From Bacillus methanolicus (GTDB lineage: Bacteria; Bacillota; Bacilli; Bacillales; Cytobacillaceae), in assembly GCF_008764295.1 (NCBI RefSeq), contig NZ_VTQX01000004.1:1-64000 (forward strand): a DNA stretch of 64,000 bases, given 5' to 3'. The number at the start of each line of letters is the position of its first letter. The first letter of the stretch is position 1. The notes under the pieces were generated by a model that saw only the letters and a list, made by a program, of their open reading frames with translations, had not been told where the DNA came from and did not search any database. Of the stretch, positions 34,624 through 44,399 are shown piece after piece. The translations under genes were made by a program, and so were the position numbers.

Positions 34624-36528
34624 TTAAAGCGAAAAATGATTGAAAACAAGAGTTTGCAGTTCTTTTAGGGTTTTAAGACTTAAAATCAATTCCTTCTTTT
34701 CACGTGAAGATAATTTTCTAAATTGAAGAACGGAAGTTGGTTCCTCACCTTTTTTCACTTGCTCCCAACGCTGCTTAACATATAGGGACAGAACCTGATT
34801 TACCGCTTCCTGTAAATCACGAGAGAAACTTTGAGAAATGACGCCCCTTTCTGTCAGCATTGCCATTTTTTCAAAGGAGGTTCCTGATGAGCCTCCATGT
34901 AATAAAACAAGAATTTGCAGGCTATGATGATAAGGGAACAAGACAGATTTTTTTATATCAAGTTGTTTTCTTTCTATCCGAAATAGTGCTCGAAATGGCT
35001 GTTCAAGTGTGGAAATCGGATGTTCTCTTTCTACTTGTGCCAACCGGTAGAGAAAGATTTTTGCTTTTTCTAGCAAATGGGTCATCATGTTGTCAAATTG
35101 ACGGTGAAGCTCTCTATTGCCTTCTATGAAACGATGGGAAAAAAAGTTTTGTGCAAGCAGTAGGTTATCGCGAGTTGATTGCAAACTCCATGTTCGTAGC
35201 CGTTCCTCCCAATCCGCAATGCTTCCCCTCCACTGTGCTTCACTGCACATCATCAATCCTTGGCAACGGGCATAACCGGCCTTTTCCATATAGAGTGTAA
35301 TTTCCTTCCCTAATAGTTGGTAATACTCATGTTCATCCCCTTCATAAACAAGGAAATGGTCTTGATCAGTTAAAATAAATTGCTCGCCGCGGCCACTGCT
35401 TCCCATTTGATAAAAGGCAAAGCTGCCTTTCGCCTTATAGCCCTTCTTCTCAAGCTTTTTAATGGCCAGGTCAATAAGGCGAATGACTAAGCGGTCATAT
35501 AGTTTTGTGACAATATCTAAAGTTCGTTGAATCGGAATCTTCTCTCGTAAAAGAATATCCAATACAGTATAAATAGCATTTTTTATATGACCTATATTGG
35601 ATTCATCTGCTTCTGTAATTTGTTTAATCGTCTTCATGACACTTTCGTTTTCTTTTCGCAGTAAATCAGATAAGGTGACAATTCCAACGACCTCATCTTC
35701 CTCTATAACTGGTAAGTGCTTTACTCCCTTTAACAGGATGAGTGAAAGAGCATCATCATAATATGCTGTTTTGGCTATCGTTATCGGATCCTTCGTCATT
35801 ATCTCAGCAACCGCTTCCGTTAACGCCACTCCCTCAGCCACTACTCGTGACACCATATCTCTTTCTGTAATGATTCCTCTTAGCTTTTTGTGATCCATTA
35901 CAAGGACGGAACTCGTCTTTTCTTCATGCATTTTTTTAGCGGCAGCTGCGATCGTCGTATCCGAGGGCACTGCGATCACTCGCTCCGTCATCACATCCTG
36001 AACTTTAGCCATGTAAGAGTGGTGCTCAGCGCCAGCCTGCGCTGTTTTGATTTGTTCAGCCAGTGACGCATATACATCACGTAATCGGACTGCTACCTGT
36101 GTTAATAAATAATCGCGAACATAAGGATCATCCCATCTTCGCGCAATGACAATGAATGGAATATGCAGTGCTTTAACGCTAGTGAGCGCACGTACTTCAA
36201 TGGTCACCTCTTCTTTCGGCAGACGGGGAACACCAAGAAAGTCAGCTAAGCTGGAAAAGCCAATCAATTCCCCCTTTTGAACAATCTCTAAAACCTCATG
36301 CTCCTCATTAATCTCGTTCTCAATATAAACTTCCACCGTACCTTCTAAAATTAAAATTAGCCCCTCCCGATGTCGATCTTTACGGAGAAGCACTCTTTCC
36401 TTCTCATATTCCCTATACGTACAGTCTTCAATAAGAGAAAGGGCCGTGCCAACCTCCACCCCTTGAAAAAAGGGGTGGGACTGCACAGCCTCGAACAATT
36501 GCTTAACCTTGTTTTGGTTCTCCATCAT
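34624..36528 (-). CDS. CNMP-binding/CBS/DUF294 nucleotidyltransferase-like protein
   Basis: 634 residues from ATG 36528 (GAGG 9 bases upstream, inside the symporter 3' end, 26-bp overlap). Cyclic-nucleotide-binding-like domain about 10-130 (ILILEGTVEVYIENE); tandem CBS pair about 200-310 (VMTERVIAVPSDTTI, ITERDMVSRVVAEG, IMTKDPITI, HLPVIEEDEVVGIVTLSDLL); DUF294 nucleotidyltransferase-like region with GSSGRGEQFILTDQDHFLVYE, then DUF294_C. Presumed nucleotide-sensing regulator of the adjacent symporter, by context. Confidence 0.88.
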   Translation of the reverse strand: MMENQNKVKQLFEAVQSHPFFQGVEVGTALSLIEDCTYREYEKERVLLRKDRHREGLILILEGTVEVYIENEINEEHEVLEIVQKGELIGFSSLADFLGVPRLPKEEVTIEVRALTSVKALHIPFIVIARRWDDPYVRDYLLTQVAVRLRDVYASLAEQIKTAQAGAEHHSYMAKVQDVMTERVIAVPSDTTIAAAAKKMHEEKTSSVLVMDHKKLRGIITERDMVSRVVAEGVALTEAVAEIMTKDPITIAKTAYYDDALSLILLKGVKHLPVIEEDEVVGIVTLSDLLRKENESVMKTIKQITEADESNIGHIKNAIYTVLDILLREKIPIQRTLDIVTKLYDRLVIRLIDLAIKKLEKKGYKAKGSFAFYQMGSSGRGEQFILTDQDHFLVYEGDEHEYYQLLGKEITLYMEKAGYARCQGLMMCSEAQWRGSIADWEERLRTWSLQSTRDNLLLAQNFFSHRFIEGNRELHRQFDNMMTHLLEKAKIFLYRLAQVEREHPISTLEQPFRALFRIERKQLDIKKSVLFPYHHSLQILVLLHGGSSGTSFEKMAMLTERGVISQSFSRDLQEAVNQVLSLYVKQRWEQVKKGEEPTSVLQFRKLSSREKKELILSLKTLKELQTLVFNHFSL

Positions 36529-38173
36529 GCATCCAAACCTCGCCATCTTTATAAACCATTTGCTCTGGATAACGTAAATTGATTACCTCATCCTGAAGCT
36601 TTTGCGCTGGTGCTTCAGTTGATAAGGAAACAATAATATTGGCTAAAAATCCTGCTGCTGCTCCAAAAACTCCAGCACCTGTATCAATAATTCCTAGAAT
36701 CGTAAAGCCACCATATTTGGCTGCAAATATATAGCCTAAAGTAACGGCTAATCCAATTAATAAACCAGCAATAACACCTTTTGTATTAGAACGCTTCCAC
36801 CAAACACCAAGCACCAGTGCTGGGAAGAAGGTTCCGGAGGCAATGGCAAAGGCCCATGCGACAATTTGCGTGATCACCCCTGGTGGATTCAATGCAATCA
36901 GTCCGGCAAATAATGTTGCCACAACAATTGACCAACGAGCCACTAATAGACGATTTTTCTCAGACGCCTGTGGCTTCCACACGCGATAGTAAATATCGTG
37001 AGCGAAGGATGAAGAGAGTGAAATCATCAAACCACCAGCAGTTGAAAGAGCAGCCGCCATTGCCCCGGCAGCTACAAGTCCGATGACAAAAACACCTAAA
37101 TTAGCAATCTCCGGAGTCGCCATTACGACAATATCATTCGCAATGACAAGCTCGCTCCATTGCAAAATTCCATCGTTATTGGTATCCGCTACTTGAAGCA
37201 TCCCTGTATCTACCCAAGATTTCGTCCAAGCTGGAAGCTGACTGATTTGACTGCCTGCTACTTGTGTCATGAGGATAAAACGAGAAAAAGCTGCATAAGC
37301 AGGTGCTGATAAATAAAGAAGACCGATAAACAGCAATGCCCATGCTCCAGACCAACGAGCCGCCTTCATGGTCGATACTGTATAAAAACGAACGATGACA
37401 TGTGGCAATCCAGCCGTTCCAGCCATTAATGTAAACATGAGCGCAAGAAACTGCCACTTCGTTCCATTCGTAAACGGAGCAAAATATTCGGAAATACCAA
37501 GCTCACGGTCAAGTTCTCCTAACTTGCCGACCACTTCACCATAAGAAATCCACGGTATAGGGTTGCCGGATATTTGCAAGGACATGAAAATAATTGGAAC
37601 TAAGTAAGCGGTGATTAAAATTAAGTATTGCGCAACCTGCGTCCACGTAATCCCCTTCATTCCGCCGAAGGCCGCATAAATTGCAATAAGCACAACCCCG
37701 ATCATCGTGCCCACTTTGGCGTCAATTTCGAACAGACGGCCAATGACAACACCCGAGCCTGAAAGCTGTCCAATCGAGTACGTAAAACTGATAATTATCG
37801 TACATACTGCCGCAATCACACGAGCAGAATGGCTATCATAACGGTCGCCAATAAATTCTGGCACTGTATATCGGCCATATTTGCGCAACTGTGGAGCTAG
37901 TAAAAATGTAAGAAATAAATACCCACCGGTCCAACCCATAATATAGGCTAACCCGTCATAACCGAGTACCATAACTGTTCCGGCCATTCCAATAAAGGAA
38001 GCAGCACTCATCCAGTCTGCCCCGATCGCCATCCCGTTAAAAATTGGTGGAACACCGCGTCCTGCAACGTAAAAATCCGATGTTGCCTTTGCTGTATTAT
38101 AAACAGCTATTCCAATATATAATGCAAAAGTGGCTAATATAATCGCTAACGAGACAATAAATTGTCCATCCAA
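36503..38173 (-). CDS. sodium:solute symporter (SSS family, acetate/ActP-like; large subunit)
   Basis: 556 residues with about 13 membrane segments. SSS motifs: DFYVAGRGVPPIFNGMAIGADWMSAASFIG, GYDGLAYIMGWTGGYLFL, and SYTVPEF-type GRYTVPEFIGDRY. It lacks a fused small subunit; a separate DUF4212 gene upstream supplies it, which marks the two-gene SSS subfamily. Probably imports a short organic acid such as acetate; the substrate is inferred. Confidence 0.88.
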   Translation of the reverse strand: MDGQFIVSLAIILATFALYIGIAVYNTAKATSDFYVAGRGVPPIFNGMAIGADWMSAASFIGMAGTVMVLGYDGLAYIMGWTGGYLFLTFLLAPQLRKYGRYTVPEFIGDRYDSHSARVIAAVCTIIISFTYSIGQLSGSGVVIGRLFEIDAKVGTMIGVVLIAIYAAFGGMKGITWTQVAQYLILITAYLVPIIFMSLQISGNPIPWISYGEVVGKLGELDRELGISEYFAPFTNGTKWQFLALMFTLMAGTAGLPHVIVRFYTVSTMKAARWSGAWALLFIGLLYLSAPAYAAFSRFILMTQVAGSQISQLPAWTKSWVDTGMLQVADTNNDGILQWSELVIANDIVVMATPEIANLGVFVIGLVAAGAMAAALSTAGGLMISLSSSFAHDIYYRVWKPQASEKNRLLVARWSIVVATLFAGLIALNPPGVITQIVAWAFAIASGTFFPALVLGVWWKRSNTKGVIAGLLIGLAVTLGYIFAAKYGGFTILGIIDTGAGVFGAAAGFLANIIVSLSTEAPAQKLQDEVINLRYPEQMVYKDGEVWMHDGEPKQG

Positions 38174-38278
38174 ATGATTTCCCCCCTACAATAGCACTAA
38201 CGGCTACTTGTTGATGATTCATTTTTATATTCTTCTCCCAATCGACCATCCCCATTTGATTTGATTGGAAAAGCGCCT

Positions 38279-38581
38279 TTAATGCTCTAACGTTGAGCCT
38301 GAACTAATTTGCTCATTTTTGCTTTCATCAATACCATACTTTTGATCAATTTTATCTCCAAGCTTGGCATTTACAAACAGCAGGATAATAAAGGTTAAGA
38401 TAGCACCTTGTGCTCCCATATAGTAATGAAGTGGGAAGCCAATAAAAGTAATCGTACTCAACGGCTCAGCGAATAAGACCACACCGTAAGAAACCATAAA
38501 CCAAACGATAAAATAAATAATGATGTTGCGGTTTTTCTCTCGAAAATAACGATCGGCTACCGCCTTATCGATTTTCTTCAT
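38279..38581 (-). CDS. DUF4212 small subunit of the SSS symporter
   Basis: 100 residues from ATG 38581 (GGAGGTG 6 bases upstream); the open frame extends 45 codons further but without membrane or family similarity. ADRYFREKNRNIIIYFIVWF opens the family, with two membrane segments (about 20-40, 54-75) and a charged tail. First gene of the symporter operon. Confidence 0.88.
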   Translation of the reverse strand: MKKIDKAVADRYFREKNRNIIIYFIVWFMVSYGVVLFAEPLSTITFIGFPLHYYMGAQGAILTFIILLFVNAKLGDKIDQKYGIDESKNEQISSGSTLEH

Positions 38582-38867
38582 TTTTTCACCTCCAAGATTA
38601 TTCCCCTTCAATATATACCGTAAAATGTGCCCGACTTCCCCCTGTTGTTTATCCCTCCTTCTTTTTTCATTTTGCTTTGTTAAGCAACATCGTTGAGCAA
38701 CCGATCTTTGGCTCATTCCGTGTCAGTTTTGTACGTCTTTTTGTCGTGCTGAAAGGTACTCTGAATGAGGAAACAAAAATTCTCTATCTCTGTAAGGAAT
38801 TCAAAGAAAATGAACCAAAAATCAACACTGGCCTTTAACAAAGCCTATATAATTCTTCAAAAGCATT

Positions 38868-38881
38868 TTAAAGCGCTTTCA
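38868..38881. promoter_or_regulatory. cre-like site upstream of the symporter operon
   Basis: Minus strand TGAAAGCGCTTTAA matches the CcpA consensus TGWAANCGNTNWCA at 13 of 14 positions. It lies about 290 bases before the DUF4212 start; a TATATA -10-like element lies about 20 bases downstream. Suggests catabolite control. Confidence 0.6.
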
Positions 38882-38906
38882 AAGCAATTACTTTTTTTAA
38901 ATACCT

Positions 38907-39086
38907 TTAATTCAAGCTAAAAATAAACTTCAGTGTATCGATGAATGGTAAGGGAACTAAGGCGACTTGAATAATGAAATAGACGATGATGGATAGGAAT
39001 GGAATGACTAGGAAGATGGTTTTTTTCTTACGTAAAGCCAATATTAAACAAATAGCTGTCAAGGCAATGAACAAATAAAACGCCAT
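38907..39086 (-). CDS. small two-helix membrane protein
   Basis: 59 residues from ATG 39086 with GGGGG 8 bases upstream. Two membrane helices (about 2-18 and 27-47) joined by an RKKK loop. Unknown function. It lies downstream of spoIIQ on the same strand, separated by the spoIIQ terminator. Confidence 0.55.
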   Translation of the reverse strand: MAFYLFIALTAICLILALRKKKTIFLVIPFLSIIVYFIIQVALVPLPFIDTLKFIFSLN

Positions 39087-39342
39087 CAAATTCCCCCTTT
39101 TCTTTCTTGAAATGATCTTTTTATTAACAGATTATTAACTAAAAGTTTAGGATAGATTAAATATTAAGAAAATTTCGTAATATCATTATCTATTTAAATG
39201 GTTTCGAGGTCAAGCAAAAACTTGTAAAAAAATTGTCAAATTTTAAAGCAGGTATTAAAACAAGGTCCTATTACGGAACCCGAAATTTTCAAGCTTGTGT
39301 AACTTGGACTTCTGGACTAATCGTAGCCCATGCGGCTAAAAG

Positions 39343-39365
39343 CAAAAAACCCGCCAAGGGCGGGT
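39343..39365 (-). terminator. terminator of spoIIQ
   Basis: Minus strand ACCCGCC-CTT-GGCGGGT (39365-39349) then TTTTT. Confidence 0.88.
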
Positions 39366-39382
39366 CAAAATGACAAATTGTC

Positions 39383-40288
39383 TTATGCATCAGTAGAATT
39401 TGTTGTTTCTGCTTCTTCATCATCAGAAGATGCACCATCTTCTTCTGTTGAATCATTGCTATCTTCTTCAGCTTCATCTTCTGTTGAATCATTGTTATCC
39501 TTTTTTTCATCGTTGTCAGGATTCGCTTTTTCCTCTTCAGAAGCTCCCGTCGATTCATCAGCCTTTCCGCTGTCATCAACATTCTCTGTTATGTCCGCTT
39601 CTTGTAGAGCACTTAATGGCTTATTGAAATAATCAAGAGGATTGACAGCTATTCCATCCTTGCGAATTTCGAAATGCAGATGGGTACCAGCTTCTTCGTT
39701 ATACAAGCTTTTTCCTGCTTTTGCAAGCGTCTGTCCTTGGTCTACTTGGTCGCCAACCTTCACATCAATATCGGTTACAGATTGATATTGTGTTACAATA
39801 CCTTTGTCATGCTCGATTTCGATTACGTTTCCTAATAAAGCATCTTCTGCAACATTGGTTACTTTACCACTTAATGCGGCTACAACATCAAACGATTCAC
39901 CGTTTTCCATCGTAATGTCAATACCGGTATTCGGATGATACGTATTATTATAGAACACCAATGCCGCTTCCTGTTTGTCTTCCGAAGCATCGAAGTCATA
40001 AAATTCTTTTTGAATGACTACAGAATCCGGATCCATAACAGGCATTGCAAAATTTTCCATTGATCTGTTAACTTCCAAAGCAGGTTCATCATATTTGCTT
40101 GAAAGATCAGTAGCCTCGTAATCGATTTGATCATCTGTTGCACTATTGTTACTGTTTTGGAACCAAAGAACCGCGGTTAGAATGATTGCAGCACTTGCAA
40201 TATAAACGCTTGGGTACACCCAACGCTTTTTCATGAAGCGCTTAATCTTTGAACCTTGAGAAGATTGTTTCTTTTCTTCCTCTCTCAT
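39383..40288 (-). CDS. spoIIQ: stage II sporulation protein Q (M23/LytM-like)
   Basis: 301 residues. Forespore membrane protein that pairs with SpoIIIAH across the septum during engulfment. One membrane helix (about 24-43), M23 domain about 100-222 with YHPNTGIDI (His118, Asp124) and HLHFEIRKDG (His203, His205). The last 75 residues are an Asp/Glu/Ser/Asn-rich disordered tail, longer than I expect for the B. subtilis protein. GAGGTG precedes the ATG, and a SigF-type promoter sits upstream. Confidence 0.94.
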   Translation of the reverse strand: MREEEKKQSSQGSKIKRFMKKRWVYPSVYIASAAIILTAVLWFQNSNNSATDDQIDYEATDLSSKYDEPALEVNRSMENFAMPVMDPDSVVIQKEFYDFDASEDKQEAALVFYNNTYHPNTGIDITMENGESFDVVAALSGKVTNVAEDALLGNVIEIEHDKGIVTQYQSVTDIDVKVGDQVDQGQTLAKAGKSLYNEEAGTHLHFEIRKDGIAVNPLDYFNKPLSALQEADITENVDDSGKADESTGASEEEKANPDNDEKKDNNDSTEDEAEEDSNDSTEEDGASSDDEEAETTNSTDA

Positions 40289-40308
40289 TTATCATCACCT
40301 CAGCAATC

Positions 40309-40337
40309 ATTCTGAACAGATCATGATAAATATATAC
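40309..40337 (-). promoter_or_regulatory. SigF-type promoter of spoIIQ
   Basis: Minus strand GTATA (40337-40333), 15 bp, GTTCAGAAT (40317-40309); 4 of 5 defined positions of GGnnAnAnT. spoIIQ of B. subtilis is SigF-dependent. Confidence 0.6.
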
Positions 40338-40467
40338 ATTTCGAAAAAAATTTTTTTAATCTTATTTTTCGACAAAGAGATTGGAATTATACAAGGAAAT
40401 GAAAAAAAGTTTTAAAAAATATTTATTTTATGTGATCGAGCTAAATTTATTAAAGGGGAAATCTTTC

Positions 40468-40878
40468 TTGCAAAGCACTTTAAAATGGTTCATTCGTTTT
40501 TTACCTTTTGTTTACATGATGATGATTTGGATGATGTCGAGCATGCCAGCAAACGCGATTGTCGAGCTGCCACATTCATCGACAGATCGCTTTATAAAAG
40601 AGTCGCTACACTTAGTAGAATTCGCGATTCTCTATTTACTATTGGTCGCTGCACATCTAACAACGGGAAAGTTTTCGCTGCGCTGGAGCATTATTTTTGC
40701 CGTCATCGCTTCTTTATACGGTTTGGTTGACGAGATACACCAATCTTTCGTTCCTGCTCGCTCCGCAACGGTAATTGATGTAGTTAAAGATGTTATCGGA
40801 GTCATAGTCGCTGCCTATTTTGTTCACCGTTCTTATCATAAGCATAAGTTCGAACGAATCCAAAAATATTTTTCATAA
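40468..40878 (+). CDS. VanZ-family membrane protein
   Basis: 136 residues from TTG 40468 (AAAGGGG 9 bases upstream). The frame is open from TTG 40381, which would add 29 residues without a good site. VanZ-like pattern: KWFIRFLPFVYMMMIWMMSS, SLHLVEFAILYLLL, ASLYGLVDEIHQSFVPARSATVIDVVKDVIG, with four membrane segments. The conserved D-E-x-x-Q-x-F-x-P-R-x loop is intact. VanZ proteins affect teicoplanin tolerance in enterococci; the native role is unknown. Confidence 0.85.
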   Translation: MQSTLKWFIRFLPFVYMMMIWMMSSMPANAIVELPHSSTDRFIKESLHLVEFAILYLLLVAAHLTTGKFSLRWSIIFAVIASLYGLVDEIHQSFVPARSATVIDVVKDVIGVIVAAYFVHRSYHKHKFERIQKYFS

Positions 40879-40925
40879 GCTCCTCGGCAGCGTTAAAATC
40901 TCGAAAATTAGGAACAGACACCATA

Positions 40926-40956
40926 AAACCGAGCACCCTTTTCGAGTACTCGGTTT
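40926..40956. terminator. bidirectional terminator between vanZ-like gene and spoIID
   Basis: AAACCGAG (40926-40933) pairs with CTCGGTTT (40949-40956) between convergent genes; T-rich to the right. Confidence 0.75.
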
Positions 40957-40962
40957 CTGCTT

Positions 40963-41979
40963 TTATTTACTTGCCGTGATTTTCGTGAGCAATGTTTTCG
41001 TCGTGTCAATTGTTGCTCCACTATAATAGTGTTCAACGATTTCCTTATAGGTTTTCCCCGCCTTCGCCATTTCATTGGCACCAAACTGACTCATTCCTAC
41101 TCCATGCCCGAAGCCTTTCGTATTGATCACGATATTGTCGCCTTTTCTCTCCCATGTAAAATCAGATGATTTTAAATCTAGTTTAACCCTGATGTCCTTG
41201 CCCGTTAATATTTTTCCGTTGATATCGACCTTGCCAACACGGTTTCCTTTTGTCTTCTCAATAATTTTTCCTACTTCAGAAGCATCTGTTAATTGAACAC
41301 CTAACTTTTTCTCAAAGTCGGCGACAGAAATAATTTTTTGTCCATTAAATTTTTCTGTATTCACGTCCCACGGACTTTCTACACTTTTTAGGTATGGAAG
41401 CGGGCTGCTCCAATAATCTTCTGAGTTTTCTGTGTAACCATTACTTGTGGAGAAAAAAGCAGCATAGATCGGTTTGCCATCGTAGGTTAATACTTGACCA
41501 CTCGTTGCCGCAACGGCCTCTTTAATTTTCTTCATTCTCCATTGGTAATCCTTATTCCACTCTTTTCTTAATTCTTCATCACTTTTAAAAACCTGGTGAT
41601 TCTCTGTATCTGTTACATCTGCTCCTTCAGGAACCCCTAATTTTTCACCGCTCATTAAATGATAAAGGTAATAGGTTCTTGCTGTAAGAGCCTGGGCTTT
41701 TAAAGCCTCTAATTCAAAATCAGTCGGCATTTCTGCCGCCACAACACCTGCAATATAATCCTCTAATGGGAGGTTTTCAATTTTTTCTTGGCCTACACGG
41801 TAGACAGCCACCTCAACGTCAGGCTGATCAGCAACTGCCTCTGTTTCTTTTAATGTTAGTTCTTCTCCTAATTTCCCTGTTGTTTTTTCCATAAATGGGA
41901 GGACGAGTAAAGTCGGAATCATGAGGGTGACAGCAAATAATACAGCAGCTAAAACTACGATTGGTTTCATTTTTAACAT
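40963..41979 (-). CDS. spoIID: stage II sporulation protein D (SpoIID)
   Basis: 338 residues from ATG 41979, with GGAGG 10 bases upstream; the 17-codon in-frame extension lacks a site. One membrane helix (about 5-29) and the SpoIID lytic transglycosylase domain with catalytic Glu83 (GVVAAEMP), KAQALTARTYYLYHL, and ending GFGHGVGMSQFGANEMA. It degrades septal peptidoglycan with SpoIIM/SpoIIP during engulfment. SigE-type promoter upstream. Confidence 0.95.
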   Translation of the reverse strand: MLKMKPIVVLAAVLFAVTLMIPTLLVLPFMEKTTGKLGEELTLKETEAVADQPDVEVAVYRVGQEKIENLPLEDYIAGVVAAEMPTDFELEALKAQALTARTYYLYHLMSGEKLGVPEGADVTDTENHQVFKSDEELRKEWNKDYQWRMKKIKEAVAATSGQVLTYDGKPIYAAFFSTSNGYTENSEDYWSSPLPYLKSVESPWDVNTEKFNGQKIISVADFEKKLGVQLTDASEVGKIIEKTKGNRVGKVDINGKILTGKDIRVKLDLKSSDFTWERKGDNIVINTKGFGHGVGMSQFGANEMAKAGKTYKEIVEHYYSGATIDTTKTLLTKITASK

Positions 41980-42032
41980 TCTTCTTGAGCCTCCATATGT
42001 AAGTTTCGTTAGAGTAGAAGTACTCTCCATTC

Positions 42033-42062
42033 ATACATATGGGGGTGGACAAGCTAATATGT
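42033..42062 (-). promoter_or_regulatory. SigE-type promoter of spoIID
   Basis: Minus strand ACATATT (42062-42056), 14 bp, CATATGTAT (42041-42033); resembles the SigE pattern ATATT-N14-CATACAAT. spoIID is a SigE gene in B. subtilis. Confidence 0.55.
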
Positions 42063-42263
42063 ACAAATTTTTAAACCCTTATAAAAAATTAGGGGGAAAA
42101 TGCATAACTTTTTCACTCATAAACCAAAATAGTCTATGTTGTTATTTAGAGCAAGGATCGCCTTCGGAACAACTCTCGCGAGAATGCTTTCCTTTGTGCT
42201 TCTGAAACTTGCGGAAAATCTCATTGGGGTTTTTCCGTTCATGGCCCAGACGTTAACTACGAT

Positions 42264-42302
42264 AAAAAAACCGCAAAAATGGAATTCCATTTCACGGTTT
42301 TT
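42264..42302 (-). terminator. terminator of murAA
   Basis: Minus strand AAAAACCG...CGGTTTTT with an inner AAATGGAATTCCATTT hairpin; followed by T-rich sequence. Confidence 0.8.
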
Positions 42303-42309
42303 GTTTTTA

Positions 42310-43620
42310 TTATGCATTTAAGTCAGCAACAAACGCTTTCGGAAAGGATGGCGTTTCTTCCACTGCTGAAACTCGTTCAATATCGGCACCTAACGCAGCG
42401 AGCTTTCGATGGAAGTCAACGTACCCCCGATCAAGATGCTTTAATTCTGTCACTCGAGTCACACCGTCTGCCACTAATCCGGTCAAAATGAGAGCAGCAG
42501 CAGCACGGAGATCTGTGGCAGCTACTTCTGCACCTTGTAAATTACACGGTCCGTTTAAAATGACAGAACGACCCTCAATTTTAATATCGGCATTCATTCT
42601 GCGGAATTCCTCCACATGCATGAAGCGATTTTCAAATACGGTCTCTGTGATCATACTTGTTCCATTTGCATGTAATAGCAAAGCCATCATTTGTGATTGC
42701 ATATCTGTTGGGAAGCCAGGATGCGGCATTGTCTTAATATCAACTGCCTTAAGCTTCTCAGGGCCAATAACCCTTAGGCCGTCTGCTTCCTCTTCAAACA
42801 TAACACCCATCTCTTCCATTTTTGCAATAAGAGATGTTAAATGTTCTGGAACTGCACCTCTCACTAATACATCTCCTCCGGTAATAGCCGCTGCAACCAT
42901 AAATGTTCCAGCTTCAATCCGATCAGGAATAATTGTGTGATCAGCACCAAATAGAACGTCAACACCTTCAATGCGAATCGTTCCAGTTCCAGCGCCACGT
43001 ACTTTTGCACCCATTTTATTCAAGAAGTTAGCTAAATCAACAATTTCCGGTTCTTTGGCAACATTCTCGATGATCGTAGTACCTTGTGCTAAAGTAGCAG
43101 CCATCATAATATTTTCTGTAGCACCAACACTTGGAAAGTCCAAGTAAATCTTGGCACCTTGTAATCGGCCATTTGATTCTGCTTCAATAAAGCCATTTCC
43201 CACTTTGACCGTTGCACCCATCGCTTCGAAGCCTTTTAAATGCTGGTCAATTGGTCTCGATCCAATCGCACAACCGCCAGGAAGTGCCACACGAGCACGG
43301 CCATTTCTTGCAAGTAATGAGCCCATTACTAAAACTGAAGCACGCATTTTACGAACATATTCAAATGGTGCCTCGACTTTTAACTCTCTAGATGCATCGA
43401 CAGTGACTTCATTATTTTTAAACGTCACATCGGCGTTTAAATAGCGTAATACCTCATTGATCGTGTATACATCGGAGAGAGTTGGCACATCACGAATTAC
43501 GCTTTTTCCGTCACTTGCTAATAATGATGCGGCAATAACTGGCAAAACTGCATTCTTTGCTCCTTCAACTTTAACAGAACCGCTTAGCCTTCTACCGCCG
43601 CGGACGATGATTTTTTCCAA
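42310..43620 (-). CDS. murAA: UDP-N-acetylglucosamine 1-carboxyvinyltransferase
   Basis: 436 residues, full length. First committed step of peptidoglycan precursor synthesis: transfers enolpyruvate from PEP to UDP-GlcNAc. Lys22-Asn23 ([10 protein letters not shown]) and the fosfomycin-target Cys117 ([18 protein letters not shown]) are present. Stands between ywmB and spoIID as in B. subtilis murAA. Confidence 0.96.
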   Translation of the reverse strand: MEKIIVRGGRRLSGSVKVEGAKNAVLPVIAASLLASDGKSVIRDVPTLSDVYTINEVLRYLNADVTFKNNEVTVDASRELKVEAPFEYVRKMRASVLVMGSLLARNGRARVALPGGCAIGSRPIDQHLKGFEAMGATVKVGNGFIEAESNGRLQGAKIYLDFPSVGATENIMMAATLAQGTTIIENVAKEPEIVDLANFLNKMGAKVRGAGTGTIRIEGVDVLFGADHTIIPDRIEAGTFMVAAAITGGDVLVRGAVPEHLTSLIAKMEEMGVMFEEEADGLRVIGPEKLKAVDIKTMPHPGFPTDMQSQMMALLLHANGTSMITETVFENRFMHVEEFRRMNADIKIEGRSVILNGPCNLQGAEVAATDLRAAAALILTGLVADGVTRVTELKHLDRGYVDFHRKLAALGADIERVSAVEETPSFPKAFVADLNA

Positions 43621-43652
43621 GTGTATTCCCCTCCGCGTCCAATTTCTCTATA

Positions 43653-44399
43653 TTAATATTCAATCGTTATGATTGGTGTGCCAACTACAAGGGTAGTCTT
43701 TGCGCCCAATCCTGTAGTTCGGATTCCAAGTTGTAAATTCATATCCTGATTATTCGTTGTTAACTCATTAGTAAATTTTGGTGAATAAGCAGATGTCGAG
43801 ATAAAATCTGTTTCTTTTAGTGATTCAATTTCTGTTGCCTCAAACTTGTCAAGTAGTCGATTTACAGTAAAAGGCAAAGACGTAATTATCTTATCATTGA
43901 AATCACCTTTTACACAAGTGAAAATTGTGGGTTTTTCTCGAAATATGTCAGATAAGAGTGCATTAAGGTCCTCTTTTATAAATTGCTCTGTTTTTCGCGT
44001 AAAATTCTTGCCTTGGATTTCATAAATAATGTAAGTTTGTGGGTTTTGATCTGTGAGGGTAGATAAAATCTGAATGTTCTCTTCCATTGTTTGATTCGAT
44101 GTTTTGCTCGCTTTTGCTTCCCATTTTTCAGAATCAGAATTAATCTCCCATGTCCAATCTGTAAAGACGTTCTGGAGGTGTCGAACAAGATCCTGAATAT
44201 CCTCTGGGCTGTTTGCCGTTATTTTTTCTCTTGCATGTAAAGACCATTCATTAATATCTATATTCTCACCCTTTAAAACTGTCACTATTGATAAAAGGTC
44301 GTGCATATTTTTGGTATTTGCGAATTTTTCCCCAGCCTGAACAAAAGTAACTCCTATGATTACAACTACGGCAATAAACGCCATCCAATTTCTCTTCAT
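43653..44399 (-). CDS. ywmB: YwmB-like exported protein
   Basis: 248 residues. N-terminal signal/anchor helix (MKRNWMAFIAVVVIIGVTFVQA), then an extracytoplasmic domain with WSLHAREKI and the C-terminal LQLGIRTTGLGAKTTLVVGTPIITIEY. YwmB has a TATA-box-binding-like fold of unknown function. Located upstream of murAA as in B. subtilis. Confidence 0.88.
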   Translation of the reverse strand: MKRNWMAFIAVVVIIGVTFVQAGEKFANTKNMHDLLSIVTVLKGENIDINEWSLHAREKITANSPEDIQDLVRHLQNVFTDWTWEINSDSEKWEAKASKTSNQTMEENIQILSTLTDQNPQTYIIYEIQGKNFTRKTEQFIKEDLNALLSDIFREKPTIFTCVKGDFNDKIITSLPFTVNRLLDKFEATEIESLKETDFISTSAYSPKFTNELTTNNQDMNLQLGIRTTGLGAKTTLVVGTPIITIEY

